A DNA stretch of 64,000 nt from Chamaelirium japonicum (taxonomy: Eukaryota > Streptophyta > Magnoliopsida > Liliales > Melanthiaceae), in the NCBI GenBank assembly GCA_947650365.1, contig OX393553.1, positions 65,909,611 to 65,973,610 on the forward strand. Reading direction: 5' to 3'. Below the pieces are notes generated by a model, which did not search any database, had not been told where the DNA came from, and worked only from the letters and a program-made list of their open reading frames with translations. The position numbers and the translations under genes are program-made. Of this stretch, positions 62,320 through 64,000 are shown piece after piece; position 1 is the first letter of the stretch; each line of letters opens with the position of its first letter.

Positions 62320-63261
62320 TTGCATGATTTTCTACCCCTAGCCACCATGTACCATCAGACCTTCCTTTATGCAAACCTCCTGAAGTGGGAGGTCATAGTT
62401 CGGACTCTGCATCCTTCCACCCGATTTGAGCATACATCTATTGCACGAATCAAGTGTCGAGCCGATGAACTATCATTACCCGCTGACTCATTCATCCAGT
62501 GGTTTCTACATCAAAATGGGGCTGAGCAAGAAAAGCTTGATGATGTCATGCAACTAATATGTGAGATCAAACAAGAGGAGTACAGGCAAATGCGAAGCAA
62601 AGGAGGAGTTCGACCCACTTTGAATCATCCGCCACCTACAGCGCCTTCGCTAGCAGATTCTCCACCGCTCGTGTCACTACCTACGGTGTTTGCACTGTCG
62701 GTCCCACCTCCACCTCCAGCAAAACCACTCCCTACTATCGCACTTTCAGTTAAGTCTTCACCAGAGTCTACTCTTGAGCGCCTGACGTTACCAGCAGCCC
62801 TGGTAGACTCGTCACCAATGTTTGCACTGCCAGTAGAGCCATCACTTCCAGCGGTTGATTTTTGTGGGCATGCCCTTCAGCCCATTGATTTTCTCGGAGT
62901 CGTCCGATCACTACAGGATCTGTCATTTCCCCAACAGTATTTGGGCATCGCCTTTTCTGGACATTCCTGTCAGCTTGTCACAGTGGTCATCTTCTTCGGC
63001 ATGCGCCAACTCTTGATCCCCGATCGAGACAATCACACTTTCTCGTGGGACCTAGGAGGTGGCTACGGTGTGGCACGATCACACCTTTTGAGATTACATC
63101 ATCAGCTGCGGACTCAGGCTACAGGACGACTTTACAGAACTCAAGGTCGAGTTCTTTCAAAGTCGAGGAGTATGATGCGGGAGTATCTGGGCCGCCCGTA
63201 CGTTTCATCACACCGGAGGACCGACGACGTGATCCGATTTGGCAAGGAATTAATAAGTTAA
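62320..63261 (+). CDS. Gag-like ORF, 313 codons, in the small LTR element
   Basis: Only ORF of the element, starting MHDFLPLATMYHQTF and passing ADSFIQWFLHQNGAEQEKLD, a proline-rich middle (PPPPPAKPLP), and a C-terminal part that overlaps the start of the 3' LTR. No zinc knuckle, protease, reverse transcriptase or integrase motif is visible. By position and composition it fits a gag relict, but I do not recognise the family. A second ATG at 62347 could be used instead. Confidence 0.5.
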   Translation: MHDFLPLATMYHQTFLYANLLKWEVIVRTLHPSTRFEHTSIARIKCRADELSLPADSFIQWFLHQNGAEQEKLDDVMQLICEIKQEEYRQMRSKGGVRPTLNHPPPTAPSLADSPPLVSLPTVFALSVPPPPPAKPLPTIALSVKSSPESTLERLTLPAALVDSSPMFALPVEPSLPAVDFCGHALQPIDFLGVVRSLQDLSFPQQYLGIAFSGHSCQLVTVVIFFGMRQLLIPDRDNHTFSWDLGGGYGVARSHLLRLHHQLRTQATGRLYRTQGRVLSKSRSMMREYLGRPYVSSHRRTDDVIRFGKELIS

Positions 63262-63333
63262 TTATTTCGGGGTTAATAAATGCTAAAATTAATATTTTTG
63301 GAATAAAATCTTAATTTCGGAATAAAATAGTAG

Positions 63334-64000
63334 TAGTGACCATGGCACGAAACTCAGCCTCAATGCTAGAGAGGGAACCTTCTGCTTCTTAATCTTTCAG
63401 GAGATAAGAGAATCACCCAGAGACAGACAATATCCAGTTGTCGAGCGACGAGTAGTCGGGTCACCAGCCCAGTCAGCATCAGAATATGCATGAAGAACCA
63501 TAGAAGGGGTCGAGGGGAAAAGAAGCGACCTGGTAATAGTGTCGCGAAAGTACCGAAGAACCCATAGAAAAGCAGCATAATGAGCCGAGTGAGGTGCATC
63601 CACGAACTAGCTAAGAATACTGACTGCATGAGCAATATTTGGCCTGGTGATGCAAAGATAGACAAGCTGACCAACTATCTTCCGGTACCGGGTAGGATCT
63701 GAGGGAGGCTCACCATCAACAAGGCGTAACTTCACATGAAGCTCAAGGGGAGTGTCAACCGTATGACAGTCAGAAAGAGCAGCACGACTAAGGATGTCAT
63801 TCGTACACTTCAGCTGAGAAAGCAGAATCTTCTGAGCACCCCTAGCAACCTCCAGACCAAGAAAGTAACGCAGAGGACCAAGATCCTTCATCTGAAACTG
63901 ACTCCGAAGATGTTGCTGAAGAGATGCTAGGGCACCAGAGCCGTCGTCAGTAAGGATAATGTCATCGACATAAAGAAGAATGATGGCCCGGCCCTAGGAG
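63334..64000 (-). pseudogene. Copia E reverse transcriptase/RNase H fragment, runs off the window
   Basis: Minus strand from the right edge: MKDLGPLRYFLGLEVARG, ILLSQLKCTNDIL, VDTPLELHVKLRLVDGE, ITRPNIAHAVSILS, then a stop, then LHAYSDADWAGDPTTRRST and GYCLSLGDSLISW. It ends abruptly near 63333 inside the RNase H (FRAMVTTT), at a junction with the small LTR element. Its sequence differs from copia A-D, so it is a separate copia family. Confidence 0.85.

Larger units (their letters stand above)
61282..63333 (+). mobile_element. Small non-autonomous LTR retrotransposon with one gag-like ORF
   Basis: The 5' LTR 61282-62036 (755 bp) runs TGATGCGGGAGCATCTGGG to GTGCTGCATCA. It is followed by TTGATATCAGAGC, a one-base variant of an initiator-Met primer-binding site. 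A matching second LTR start lies at 63173 (TGATGCGGGAGTATCTGGG), preceded by a purine-rich AAAGTCGAGGAGTA, but only about 160 bp of it remain before the copia E junction at about 63333. The internal part is only 1.1 kb and holds one ORF. Reverse transcriptase and integrase are absent, so it would depend on enzymes from other elements. Confidence 0.8.

Noticed and set aside
1..64000. CRISPR arrays, bacterial operons, rRNA or tRNA genes
   Set aside because: All tandem arrays are minisatellites without unique spacers, and no RNA gene was recognised. The window is plant nuclear DNA.

Overview
The window is plant nuclear DNA, very probably from a flowering plant with a large, repeat-rich genome. 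The signs are spliced exons with plant-type GT-AG introns, dense Ty1/copia and Tat-lineage Ty3/gypsy retrotransposons, TRIMs, L1-type LINE pieces, hAT-type MITEs and plant satellite-like arrays. There are no bacterial genes, no CRISPR array and no recognisable rRNA or tRNA gene. The species cannot be named from the sequence.

The main result is one host gene on the minus strand. It encodes an FAD/NAD(P)-binding oxidoreductase-like protein and is cut into eight visible exons at 60795-60611, 60521-60414, 60283-60219, 49249-49144, 23644-23561, 22609-22463, 21768-21640 and 15314-15247. All eight join in frame (892 coding bases) and all junctions carry plausible splice sites, one of them a GC donor. 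The introns are very large: about 11.0 kb, 25.5 kb, 6.3 kb, and at least 15.2 kb running off the left edge. Both ends of the gene lie outside the window. Most other features are mobile DNA that fills these introns.

Left part (1-14.5 kb), inside the last visible intron: a decayed 3' half of a Tat-lineage gypsy element (310-2066) with an 86-89 bp array and a small antisense ORF; an LTR-like block; a large array with a 101-bp unit (6530-9480); two hAT MITEs with perfect 8-bp target duplications; a truncated minus-strand copia element (10607-12443); and a second copy of the LTR-like block followed by different minisatellites.

Middle (14.5-24 kb): four exons, a copia 3' end, an LTR-like block split by a hAT MITE, two TRIMs with perfect 5-bp duplications, and a LINE RNase H pseudogene interrupted by one of those TRIMs.

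24.1-47.3 kb is a three-level nest. Copia C (minus, 24133-47265) contains copia B (plus, 24994-43274), which contains a 13.1-kb gypsy element (minus, 27625-40740). The gypsy element has nearly identical 1.93-1.95 kb LTRs and one long gag-protease-RT-RNaseH-RNaseH-integrase ORF broken by a single in-frame TGA.

47.3-64 kb: a hAT-like MITE, exon 4, a 5'-truncated LINE, a third TRIM, a complete but decayed copia D (54734-60033), exons 3-1, a small gag-like-only LTR element (61282-63333), and the end of another copia element at the right edge.

Family assignments rest on motifs recognised by eye and on recall of the families. No database search was run.
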